This document shows positions 48,117 to 58,796 of a stretch of 64,000 nucleotides of DNA, piece by piece. Within the stretch, counting starts at the first letter, position 1, and the number at the start of each line of letters is the position of its first letter. The stretch spans positions 110,252,881 to 110,316,880 of the forward strand of contig JALJCS010000001.1 in assembly GCA_023055355.1 (NCBI GenBank), given 5' to 3'. Source of the stretch: Agelaius tricolor (Eukaryota > Chordata > Aves > Passeriformes > Icteridae). The position numbers and the translations under genes are program-made. Below the pieces are notes generated by a model, which worked only from the letters and a program-made list of their open reading frames with translations, did no database searches and was not told the origin of the DNA.

Positions 48117-48215
48117 ATAGAATTCTAGAATCTGCAAGACTGGAAAGACCTCCAGTATCACCAAGTCCAACTGTTAACTAACTCAGCACTGCCAATATAC
48201 ACCAATTATACGCTA
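48117..48215 (-). mobile_element. CR1 LINE 3' end, short
   Basis: TCATAGAATTCTAGAATCTG, CTGGAAAGACCTCCAGTATC, ACCAAGTCCAACTGTTAACT and ACTCAGCACTGCCAATATAC, the reverse complement of the CR1 terminus with the 'gtccaaccattaacccagcactgcc' block. It degrades after about 48215. Confidence 0.88.
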
Positions 48216-50218
48216 AAAGTATCAGCACTGACAGCCCTGCCCTGGATCACAACTCCCAGCCCTGTCACAGGATGCAGGGCACCCTCTCTGAGCAGTGCCA
48301 GCCATCCTATCACTGCAGTTCTGGGTTTTACAGTGGCTTTTCTCTGGGAAGTAGCAAAGGCTGCTCACAGAGGAATAAATCCCTTCTGCTTTCAGAAGCA
48401 GTTAAAGTGGAGATGACCCTGACTGTAGAGATTGTTGTGTAGAGCCTGTCTTTGTAAAGCTCAGAAGACAGCAGGTAAGGGATCCACACACTCAGGTCTG
48501 TGATGAAATTGTATTGTTGGGGAGCCACCCAGTGTTGGGGACCTACCCAGAATTCTGGCTTGCTGATGTCAAATGGAGTCCAGATGAGATGGAAGGGGGT
48601 GGTTTGGAGCACAATTTGCTCAATTTGGAGCACACTGCTTGCAGATCAGGATATTTGGGGCTGCTTTACCAGAGCTGTATCTTCTCTTAACCAGGAAGAT
48701 GCAGAACACTATTATTAGTCAAATTAAAGAAAAGAAAAAGGGATAAATTCTGGCATGGTTGTTTGACTCATGGCTCTATGGAGTCACTGGGGCCATCTCT
48801 CCATCTGCTTCAAGATGCAGGAGCAAAGCACTGCTTGGACACCATCTAAGGAAAGGCTGGCTGGTGCAGAGGAAAGGCAGAGCTGCAGCCCTGATGGCTG
48901 CAATTCAACCTTCCTGACAGACTCAGAACAGACCTTGCTGCTGACTTAACCAGCAGCACATGACAGAGCATGAATTTTCATGGAAGAGACACTCAGAAAC
49001 TGAGTAGGAAGTGGCTTAAAGCAAAGTCAGGGAGACAGCTATTTGCAGGGATTTCCTCCTGACAGCATCACCCAGTGAACCCAGCCAAAGGACTTCACAT
49101 GAGCAAAAAAAAGTGTCCAAGCCCTGTCTGCACAGAGCAGTTCTGTGCAGCCTCGCTTGCTAGGCACACTTGGTCCCAGCTTCTGCTGGAATAAAAGGTG
49201 AGTCAAAGGAAAATGGTGTCCAGAAGTTCAGAGCAACCCAGACAGCCCTAACCACATGACAGGCCCAGAGGGAAGTTTTAAACCACCCACACAACAGCTT
49301 GCACAGCTTGCCAAAAAGTCAGATCCTTCGGCTGGGGGAAAAATAGCTTGCATCTGGATTCTGTGTTTGAAGCCTGTGGTAGAGGAAGAAGAGAATGAGG
49401 AGGAGGAGTGGGAAATGTGTTCTGCACAGGCCAGATTGCAGTTTGATTTGAAGCATAAAAGGAAGGAGTTTATTATTCTGATACTAATAAGTCATTTCTC
49501 CCTATAAGCGTAAAACAACTTTCTACGAGTGGCAGTTCAGCCAAGAGCAGAATTAGGGCCATTCCTACCATGGTTTCAGTCCAGCCTGCCTTTGTTTATT
49601 TTAAAAATAAAACACAGCTCTGTGTTTATTTCAATGGGTAGAGAATAGAAGGAGAAGTTCATCAGCTTCTAATCATGTGGGCTAAAAGCAAATCCTTGGC
49701 AGCTGGACCCATCATAAAGGGGCTGGATGTAAAACAAGCTGGTGTGCTCAGGTTAATGATCAGGTACCTGTGCTTTGGAAAGGCAAAGCTGATCAAATAA
49801 TCTGGTCTTGAATTTTGGGCCAGCGGGTCCAAGTAGGGCTTATGTTTGTGGCACCAACATAGTGCATGATCCTGACTAAATCATGACTCAGTCTTTGGGG
49901 TTTTGGGTTTTCTTCTGTATGGTGACAGTTGAGAGATGGTGAAGCTTGTCTTGGGAAATCCTTGAGGACAAGATATCCACATTGCTGACTCTAGCTGTAC
50001 TTTGGCCATATGGACTAGAAAATTGAATGTCATCAAGCCTTGGCCTAAGCACTAGACTTGGCTGGCTGTGCCATTAAAGTGTTGAAATTTCCTCTGGCAA
50101 ACTTTTTGGCCTAGAAGAAAAGTACTATCAGGAATTTTCAGACATGGTTAGGGAGTTAGCCCAGGCTGGGGACTACTCCCCATGTGCATTTTGAATAGGG
50201 TCACCATCTTCATTCACA
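48216..50218. other. Unassigned sequence, no gene seen
   Basis: No recognised repeat. The frame at 49256-49507 (+, 83 aa) contains a glutamate run from a GAGGAAGAAGAG-type purine tract at 49381-49410 and has no other protein signature. Nothing else stands out. Confidence 0.55.
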
Positions 50219-50589
50219 CTGGAGAAGGCTCCAGGGAAAGCTTATTTTGTGTCCTTTCAGTACTTAAAGGGAGCTTATAAAAAAGAGTAAAAGAGATTTT
50301 TTTAAATGGGCAAGTAGTGATAGGACAAGAAGGAACAGTTTTAAACAAAGAGAGAAGACTTAGATTAGATATGAGGAAGAAATTCTTGACAGTGAGGGTG
50401 GTGAGGCCCTGGCACAGGTTGCCCAGAGAAGCTGTGGCTGCCCCATCCCTGGAAGTGTTCAAGGGCTGGATGAGGCTTGGAGCAACCTGGAATAGTGGAA
50501 GGTGTTTCTTCCCATGTCAGGGAGTGGAACAAGATGATCTTAAGGTCCCTTCCAACCCAAACCATCTTGAGATTCTCTGATTCTATGAC
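50219..50589 (+). mobile_element. CR1 LINE 3' end, about 370 bp
   Basis: Sense copy: CTGGAGAAGGCTCCAGGGAA, CTTTCAGTACTTAAAGGGAG, CAAGTAGTGATAGGACAAG, TTAGATTAGATATGAGGAAG, CTGGCACAGGTTGCCCAGAG, GCTGCCCCATCCCTGGAAGT, GGTCCCTTCCAACCCAAACC and a GATTCTCTGATTCTATGAC tail. It is closest of all copies here to the standard avian CR1 3' UTR order, so probably among the youngest. Confidence 0.96.
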
Positions 50590-50989
50590 TTAGGAGTTGA
50601 GACTTGAAGGAAAGATACATCCCCACTGTCCGAGCTGGTTTCAATGGTAGGTTTAGTTATTAGAAATAATGCAGCCAAAATGTCCACAGACTGGTTAAAA
50701 AGAGGCAATGTGGGCCATTAGGTGCTGGGATGAACAGGGGGATGCCTGGCTTTAGGGCCACTAGGTCTAGAGGACATGAGGGGAAGGCTTAGGCCTCTGT
50801 TGGCTTAGAAGGCTGCACCAGTAACTTTATCCTAAAAACTGACCTATGCTGGTGGCATTTCATGTAATGTGACATGCAGGCTGGTACATGTGTAGGCTTG
50901 GTGGCATAGCCAGAGCCAGAGTGGGGATGCAAGACGAAATGTAATTTCTCACCCTTTTCCTGGTACCTGTCTCATGCTCACATAGCACA

Positions 50990-51257
50990 AACCAGAGCCA
51001 GGGCTGTGGGAGGAAGATGCACAGTGGAGCAGAGGATGAGGCATTCTGCCTGTGGCTTCATCAGCAGCTCCCTCTGACCTCAGGCAAATTACTTAACCTC
51101 ACTGCTTCCATTTCCCCTGCTGCCACATGGGTCTAATAATACCATCACAGGATGGTTGTGAGCATTAATTAGCATATGTAGAGCACTTTGAAGATAAAAA
51201 GCTTTTAATGACTGCTGGGGATTATTAACACTGTTCACGTTCAGTAAGTGTTATTAA
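50990..51257 (+). mobile_element. Ancient MIR-type SINE, core and tail
   Basis: The core is clear: TCTGACCTCAGGCAAATTAC, TTAACCTCACTGC, a CTAATAATACC stretch, then GGTTGTGAGCATTAATTAGC, GAGCACTTTGAAGATAAAA and AAGTGTTATTA. These match in order the MIR core and its L2-like 3' tail. The tRNA-like head (about 50990-51060) is much degraded and its start is uncertain. This copy complements 38350-38505, which keeps the head and lacks the tail. Confidence 0.82.
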
Positions 51258-53849
51258 AAAGAAACCAAATCTGAATGCTCTGCACTGAACCTCATCAGTT
51301 CCTGAGGCTTGGATGCTGGTGGAAGGACACAATGTAATTCCTCAGTAAATTGCCCAGGGGCTGAATTTATGGCTGGAAACCACAATCCTGAGAGCTGGCC
51401 AGAGGAGCCGAGCGGCATCTGCTGTGACTCACCACACCTTCCCAAGGGGGAAAAGAGGCAGGGCCATGGCTGCAACTGGGTGGCACATGGTTCTGAGCAC
51501 TCCTGAGCCCATTGAGGAGACTGGGGATTATCTGTGGGTTGGTTAAAGCAGAAGCATCTGCTCCTCTTGGAGACAACCGAGATGTGTTCCGTGCTGCCTG
51601 ACTGAGGTGTAGGAACTGGTTTGGGGTTGTGCAGATGAGGATGGTGTGCTGTGGGCAAGTTTCTTGGAGTGGTATAGCATGAGTGAAAGCCTTTGACAGG
51701 CCAAGGGAAAAAAAAAAAAAAACAGGCAGAGGGATTTCATATAAATATGTGGTAAAATACTGAAACACAGACAAACATATGTTAATCGAATGGGCAAGAA
51801 GAAAAAAAATAATCATTTCAATCTTCCTACGCTTGCCTTTACAGATGAAATGGAATATCTGAAAGGCTGTCTTTTGCTTTTGATCTCTTGCTTTTACTTG
51901 GAAATGCTGCTGTGCATGAGGAGTGATGCTTGTGCTGTAAGGGCTGGTGCTGGAGAGCGTGCAGGTCTGAGTGCTGTGGATTTGCAGAGTGATTGCAATG
52001 CACAACTCAGTTCTGCCTCAGTTTCCTCCCCTGCCTGATGAATTTACAACATGTCAGCCTTGCACTGCCCTTGACTTTCTAGTGCATCCAAGTGCTTCCA
52101 TGTAGCCTGTGGGTGATGCCAAAAATAGCTTCTCTCTTCTAAGTGCTTAATTACTGAGGACAAGATGTTGGCATTCCATAATGACTCAAGGTAGGACCAG
52201 GATTTAATTCCATTAAACTTAGGCAGCAGCTTTCCATGCAGGTTATCAGTAAGAATGATTTGCTGGCTGATTGCTTGTTATAGGTTTTCTCAATTTGAGG
52301 TGCTATTGAAATAATATTATTATTACTACTATTATAATTACCATTATCTGTATTGTGATTTATATTATTATTGGTAGCACTGATATTAGCATTACTGTGT
52401 CTATGAGAACTCTTTGTTTTCTCCTAAAAAAACCATTTTCTTTTTACAAAAGAGAGACATAGCAGTTCTTGCATGTGGATTTTTGCAGACCTATTTCATT
52501 AAAACTATTCATTTTATACAGCTAAATTAATTTCCCTTTACAGAACAGAAAAAAATAATTCTAATCATTACAGTGATTTTTTTCCCACATCCCTTGGTTT
52601 TTACACTGTATCTCATGGCTTTTCTTGTGGCTCTGCAAGGAAGATTGGCACTAACATCTGCATCACAGAGATGCTGATGCATGGGACAGAGCCCATCACC
52701 AGTGCCCAACATCAATGCACAAGTAAGTCCCAGTGCTTCCGTTTGCCATAAACCAAATGAAACAGATTCTGTGCCTCTGCAGGGTTCACAGACCCAGAAA
52801 GTAGGAGAGGGTCCAACTCCATTTTGTTACACTTGGAGAATACTCCCAGATAACCTAGCAAGAGCCACCACTTGGAAAACCACACCACACTTTACTAAAT
52901 AATTCAAGATTCCATGAGCCAGCGCTGCTGCCATAGGCAGCAGATGTACAAACATGCCTCAAACTGAAAATTCTCCCAGAAATCTGCCCTCATTGAGAAA
53001 AAATAAGAAACCTGACCTCATTTAATAATATCAGAAGAGCAGATAGGAGACAGTCATGAAAGTCAGGTAGTTTTTTCAGCTTTAAAGTGAAAATGGCACA
53101 GGATGGCTGTTGAGATGTTGTGTGGAATGATTGTATCACTCTCCTGGAAGGGATTTTTGAAAATCTGTGGACAAACACAAACATTTTAATGGACAGTTCT
53201 TTTAAATTCCATTTGATTTCCCAAATGGCTTGTTCTCCTTGGCCCAGCTTCATCCCATCCCTCTGGAACAGCCTTTTTTTCCCACCCAAGACCCAAACAG
53301 CCCCTTGAAAGTATTTATTTTTCTTCACTGGTGATGCAGGAAACCTTGGCATTATACCACCAACAAAGATTTCTCAGTTGAATGCCAACTGTGTTGTGGG
53401 ATCCCACTGAAGCCAATAGTTCCACATTTGTGGAAAATGGATTTGAGACCTGTTGGGTTGCCATCAAGGGCTTCTTTTCTTCTTCCTTGGCTCTCTATGT
53501 GGTGGGAGCTTCTTGAACAAGACAGTGTCAAACTGCCCTTACCAGCCTGTGGATGACATGCCTACAGAAGCACAGCTCCTGATGGACATTAAATCTCATG
53601 GCAAGTTTATTCCTATCCCTGGAGACAGCGAAAAATGAAGGCTCCTCTGCCAGCTGCTCTCATCTGGTTTCATGGTGGGAAAAGAGTGAGAATTCTCAGT
53701 TATTCTGCGTGCAGTCCTTTGGAAAAAAGGCTTGGAAAATCTGATGGTGTGAGTGGTGCCTCCCCCTGGGCATCTGCTTTACTTTTCTGAATCCTCACAG
53801 GGATGTAAAGAGGGGTACAAAACTGGGGCTACAGCTCTCAACGAAGGAC
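51258..53849. other. Unassigned sequence, no gene seen
   Basis: The longest frame of the window, 51367-52005 on minus (212 aa), crosses an A16-type tract at 51709-51723 as an F run and has no domain. A TTCTGCCTCAGTTTCCTCC stretch at about 52010-52030 may be a scrap of MIR core. An ATT-rich imperfect microsatellite lies at 52311-52373. No coding support. Confidence 0.5.
52311..52373. repeat. Imperfect (ATT)n-type microsatellite
   Basis: AATAATATTATTATTACTACTA-type trinucleotides with many interruptions, then TTATATTATTATTGG. Old and decayed. Confidence 0.85.
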
Positions 53850-54025
53850 ATGGAATCAAAGAATGGTTTAGGTAAGAAGTGACCTTCACAATGCTCCTGT
53901 TCTAACCCCTGCCATGGGCAGGGACAGCTTACACTAAACCAGGTTGCTCCAACCCCATCCAGCCTTGTCTTGAACACTTCCAGGGATGGAGTGTCCACAA
54001 GCTCTCTGGCAGGTGTGTCCCAGAG
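53850..54025 (-). mobile_element. CR1 LINE 3' end, 5'-truncated
   Basis: ATGGAATCAAAGAATGGTTT, CCCCTGCCATGGGCAGGGAC, ACCAGGTTGCTCCAACCCCA, CTTGTCTTGAACACTTCCAG and GGATGGAGTGTCCACAAGC, the reverse complement of the CR1 3' UTR, stopping near GTGTCCCAG. Confidence 0.94.
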
Positions 54026-55445
54026 ATGGGCTGCTGTTTCTCCATCTGCAGTCAGCCCAAGGTCACATAATAGCTGAAGCTTACTCTTGTTGGCAGCAAC
54101 CAAGGTGCTTTCTGCCACCTTCAAAGACTGTGGCACTAAGTCTGTTGGAGCTCATATGTTTCCTTTTCTTTTTTCATCCTTTTGGTAATTTTTACCCTCT
54201 CTCCCATCCCACCTGAGGGTGACTTTTGAAAAGTTCCTGTCTCTGATGCTTGCTGCTTTCCCATGAGAAAGAACTGTATTACACCAAGGGCTGCTGTTTT
54301 CAGCAGGTGAGTTGCAGAATGGAAACAACATGCCAGAGGAGATGGATGTTAAACTGAATGGGCTTGATTCTGAACTCACACTGCCTTTGCACTGCTCTAA
54401 GACAACTTGAATGGAGTGTTTTTCTTGATTCATAATGATGTCAGTGAGAAGAGAAACCGAACAGACTCTAATTTAATCCCAGGCTTTGGCAAGAGCCTCC
54501 ATCTCCCTTTAATGAGTGGAGGTTCTTTTCATTAGGCTCCCAAAGACCCCAGTGCTGGGTGCCAGTACAAAACCCGAGATAGGCAGACGTTTATGTAATG
54601 GCAGCAGGCAGAGTGTCTTAGAGAAATGGAAAAGGCATTTTAATCGTGGTATTAGGTTAGATTCCACAAGACAGTATGGAAGGCATCAAGATGCGAATGC
54701 CATAACAATCTGGAGTGTGTTACCACTGCATTGATCTAATATTGTGATGTAGTAATAGTAATTTCAGGGATATCTTTCAAAAATGCGCTCTGAGTTACAA
54801 TGGAAAAAAAAATGGGGGGGAGGAGAGGAGGAAGAAAGGAAAAGTTAAAGCCTGTGCAGCTGCTAACAGAGGAGCAGCTTTGTATCAGCACTCTGAGCTC
54901 CAATCTGTGCTGTTAATCAAGAGCAGTGTCCAAGGTTTCCTTGGAGAAACCAGGGCTGTAAAAAATAAGAGCTGAGTTGCCCTCTCTAGTTACTAATTTA
55001 TACACAAATCAAATGAGTGTCCATTATTAAGGCATCCCTGGGCTCAGCAGCCCAACTAAAAACAAACACATGGTTGCTCTCCATGGAATAGTGGAGAAAC
55101 TTGGTTTGGGAAGAGACAGGCACAGCCAAAGGAAAGCCCCCACTCCCAGTCCACTTCTGAGCAGCAGGAGACTTGGTGATTGCAGAGAGGTTAATGAAAG
55201 ACACAGCTCTCATCTCGGGGGTGTATCAGCAGCAATGATCTACAGAGAGGTAAAAATCATTTCACCAGCACCAGGCCTGATACTGCCAACAATGCTTTGG
55301 AATAAGCCTGGAAGTGTGTTTGGAAGGGTCATTCCCACACTTGGAGCTTGTATCCACAATAAACCTCATCTCTGAATACATTACATTTGCTATGTACATT
55401 ACAGTACATTTGCCACATTGCTTTGTAGAACCAGTACCATGCACG
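54026..55445. other. Unassigned sequence with a CpG-retaining block
   Basis: The block 54510-54790 keeps CpGs in AT-rich context (CCCGAGATAGGCAGACG, TTTAATCGTGG, GATGCGAATGCC, AAATGCGCTC) and has no repeat resemblance. After it come a G7 run at 54814-54820 and purine-rich DNA. Near 55376-55414 the words ACATTAC and ACATTTGC recur. No gene is supported. Confidence 0.5.
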
Positions 55446-55510
55446 ATAGAAATACAGAATGGTTTGGGCTGGGAGGGACCTTAAAGTTCATCTAGTTCCA
55501 AACACTCATG
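55446..55510 (-). mobile_element. CR1 LINE 3' terminus, about 65 bp
   Basis: ATAGAAATACAGAATGGTTTG, GGCTGGGAGGGACCTTAAAG and TTCATCTAGTTCCAAACACT are the reverse complement of the final CR1 bases. Very short. Confidence 0.92.
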
Positions 55511-55904
55511 AGAAGCATGAAAGCAACTTGAGTTTTGCTTGCCCATTGATCCCATTTGCCTTGGCAGCAGAGAACAGGGTGTAATTTTGGGGAACAACTG
55601 TTCCTAAGCGTGCCTCATACCATGATTGCAAGGGCAGCAGGGAGCAATGCAGTGTGCACAGAGGTGGCAAGACATGTTCATTTGGCCCTACAGGTGGCCA
55701 GGAAGGTGCCCTGAAGTAGTGGAGTATCCAGAGCTGGATAACATGGCCTTAGGACATCTCTTGAGCTGCTCTAGTGCAGACACACTCAAAGAGATTGAAG
55801 AACTCCTAAAAGAAAAGGCTGCTAATGTAGTAGGCAGGGAGTGTGGTTGGAATGTTACAGGAGCCTTGCTTGGATCCACAGCTGAAGCAGATACAAGGTG
55901 GTGA
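55511..55904. other. Unassigned segment between two CR1 pieces
   Basis: No family recognised. It is open in one plus frame from about 55626 to 55904, whose C-terminal half reads as a helix-like stretch (TLKEIEELLKEKAANVVG). No start context, domain or homologue is recognised, and the frame stops at the edge of the next CR1. It could be a fragment of an unrecognised mobile element or chance. Confidence 0.3.
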
Positions 55905-56200
55905 AGTCACAGGATCATTAAGGTTGGAAAACTCCCAGTTCCCTCAATTGTTCCCCATCAGGCCTGTGCTCCTGACCCTTCCTCAGTTCCATTCCCTTCC
56001 CTGGACACCCTCCAGCCCCTCAATGTCCTTCCTGAACTGAGGGGCCCAGAAATGGACACAACATTTGAGGTGTGGCCTCACCAGTACAGGGTGAGGCCCA
56101 GCACAGGGGACAATCGGTGCTCTGGTCCTCTTGGCCACTCTAATGCTGGCACAGGCCAGGTGCCACTGGTCACCTTGGCCACCTGGGCACACCATTTTCA
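55905..56200 (-). mobile_element. CR1 LINE with internal deletion
   Basis: Starts with TCACAGGATCATTAAGGTTG, the CR1 3' end without its tail, then jumps to CCATTCCCTTCCCTGGACAC, CTCCAGCCCCTCAATGTCC, GAACTGAGGGGCCCAGAAAT and GGTGTGGCCTCACCAGTAC, the end of ORF2 in reverse complement. Several hundred bases of 3' UTR are missing between. The subfamily resembles 46506-47284, which is in the opposite orientation. Confidence 0.93.
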
Positions 56201-58274
56201 TTATGGTAGGACCCTTGAATTGACTCTCCTGATCTTCACCAACTGATGACACCCAGAATGGCCACAAATCATTTTCCTTCTGATCTAGGGGGCTAATTGG
56301 ATGTTAGGTACACATGGCAAATTATTCACACCCTTTATAGCAGAGCTAGCATGATCCAGAGTGGGGAAAAAAAGGGCCTTGAACTTCACAACATCCATTG
56401 TCTTTTGTTTTATATTTCATATCTGTCATGCTTTTATGTCCTTATTACTGTGCAGACCAAGCAGAGGGGGCGAGTTAAATTTTTTATAAAGTTAGGATTC
56501 TTTGATTCCCTTTCAGCTTCCACAAAAGAAATAGCCATGCAGCCATTAGTGAAATGCAGAGGTGCTGCTTAAGACAGCAGAACTAATTGTTTAGGAAAAG
56601 AAATAGGGGTTAGGAACATAAGAAGGAGAAGTATGAAACTATAGTCTGTAAGACACAGAGTTCGACTTCTAAGTTACTTAAATGTAAAGTTAAACTCTGC
56701 CTAAAAATGCTAAATAAAATTTGGTTCCTTATCAACCTTGAAGATCAAAGTTTGGCTTTATTCCATTTCTTATTTTGTCCATTTTTATTTAAGATTTGAG
56801 CCTCCAGTCAGTGAAAGAGTGTTAAATACACCTTTTCCCTGTGATGAGTTGTAAAGAAAGTGGTAAATTGGATTCTATAGGTGATACACACAGTAAAATG
56901 TACAAAAGATGGTAGATATAATTTTATATCACATGTTTAGAAAACATAAAGGTAGTGAAAATTGTAACAATGGGGGTTTTTTACCTCCTTAATTTTAAAT
57001 TGTCCAAAAGAACATGTTTGAAATAGCTGAAAAGTTAGGAAGTTTCTCGCTCTTTGCACTCTGCAGGATGCTGCAAGCTCTGAAGCGATGTTGCCACCTT
57101 GTGGAACAGGAAAGAGCTCTGTTCCTTTACGGGGGAAAAAATACCGGCCCCTCCTTGTCCTTTCTGCCAAATCAGAAAGAACAGCCCTGTGCCTGAGGAG
57201 GAGAGGGGCCGATGGGCTGAGGATGTGCTGGGAAGGAGCTGGAATTGGAGTGTCCACACCTCCACTGCTCATTCTCAGAAATAAGTATATTGTCTTTAAT
57301 TTTCTTCTTTTTATTTCCCATTGCCTGCACTCAGTGTTGTTTTTCTTCTTTCTCAAGGACTGATCATCTGCCCACTGTCTTGCAAGCAAAACTTGTAATT
57401 TTCATAAAGTTCCATGGATCCTGTAAAAGCAAAAAGAAATATCCCCTGGCTTTTATGCACTGTGGTGCTGAGTCCTTGCACAAGAAAAGCTCCCACTGAC
57501 TTAGGGCAGACTTTTGTCTGGTTTCTGAAGCCACACTTCTCCGTGAGATTCATAAAGGAAACCTTCAAAGCCTGTGGGTACATGCCCAGCTTGTGTGGGC
57601 CAGCGCTTTGGAGAGCACACATCACTTTTATGCTCAGGAAATCAAACCTGGGCACAGGGAAACGATCACTTTAGCTTTCAAAAAGAGCGAGTGCCTGACC
57701 TGGAATTCACAGTATTTCATTTCAGTGTGGAACAACACGATGGAGAGATTTGGCTGTGTTTGGCAGGAGAGTGCAAATCAGAATCACCAAGGGCAGCTGC
57801 TCCATCACGGATGCTCTTGCTGGCTGAAGAGCAAAATCCAGATTCTTCACACCTTTACCTTCTTTCTTTCTGTTATGGCATTCAGGGCTGACCTGCTAAG
57901 TAGGGAATTTAAGGGAGGTTCTCAGAAAATGTGCATGCATGGAGGGGTTATGCTACTTTTTCTATTAAATTTTAGCTTTCCTGAGCTACTCCGTCTTCCC
58001 AGGGAAATTGGGCATTAGGTTTTGTATCTACCAGTGGGCCCTAAACACCCAGGAATTATTACTATCAGGAATTCTAAAACCTTTTTTTTGCTTAATAACA
58101 AAAATTTTTCTCTGACAAAATTAGAGTTTTAATTTGAAGCCTGTTTTAATTTAAAAAATGGGAATTTGAGTTTTCAACATATGCCCAGATGCTAGGATCT
58201 ACCTGCATTTCATTATTTTGTTTTTTCTTCTATTTTCTCCTGCCCTTGCTGCTTTTTTGCAGTGGCAAAACAAG

Positions 58275-58345
58275 GTAAAATAGAATACAAGATAAAATAT
58301 TAAAATAAAATAATACAATTTAAAAATAAAATTAGGCAAAATAAA
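58275..58345. repeat. A-rich AAAATA-type low-complexity tract
   Basis: Repeated TAAAATA, ATAAAAT and AAAATAAA words with interruptions. Not a clean array, unlike 42681-42730. Confidence 0.85.
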
Positions 58346-58778
58346 TTAAACCACAAAACAAAATTATAGGAGCGATACAAAAGTGTTGAGAGGGAAAAAG
58401 AGGAAATATCAATAAAGGCATGTTTTAACTCCAGTAGTTTTAACTCTACTCCTAAAATAAAATGAAAAAAAAGTCAAGACTTTTTTTCTTTTTTTTTTTT
58501 TTTTAATGAAAACTCAGCACTGTTTCTGTTTCTGGTCAGCACTATTTATAAGTGATCACCACTGAATCGTTCAGCCTCTGGCAACGCCGGCATCTGACCA
58601 GCGGTGGGTAAACAGCAGCTCCCGTCATACAATGTGAGTCACAAACTTCCATTTACAAAATATGTTTACCCCACTATGTGCTTGGGCATGAATGCTACCT
58701 TCTTTTTTGTCTCCAGGTCTGGATTTCCCCTCCAAAGGGTCCTGGAGAGCCCCAGGAGCTCCAGCGCTTCCCGCGTAC

Positions 58779-58796
58779 GTGTGTGCGCGCACACAC
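58779..58796. repeat. 18-base alternating purine-pyrimidine palindrome
   Basis: GTGTGTGCGCGCACACAC is exactly self-complementary and strictly alternates purine and pyrimidine; alternation continues left to 58777 and right to 58800. Such sequence can adopt Z-DNA or a cruciform under supercoiling. Confidence 0.95.

Noticed and set aside
49256..49507. Acidic 83-aa frame with glutamate run
   Set aside because: Glutamates come from a purine-rich GAG/GAA tract; no other protein feature.
51367..52005. Longest open frame in the window (212 aa, minus)
   Set aside because: It crosses an A/T homopolymer that encodes an F run, shows no domain or family resemblance, and is overlapped by other frames in the same region.
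52005..52035. MIR core scrap (CTGCCTCAGTTTCCTCC)
   Set aside because: Only about 20 bases match and the expected flanking order is absent.
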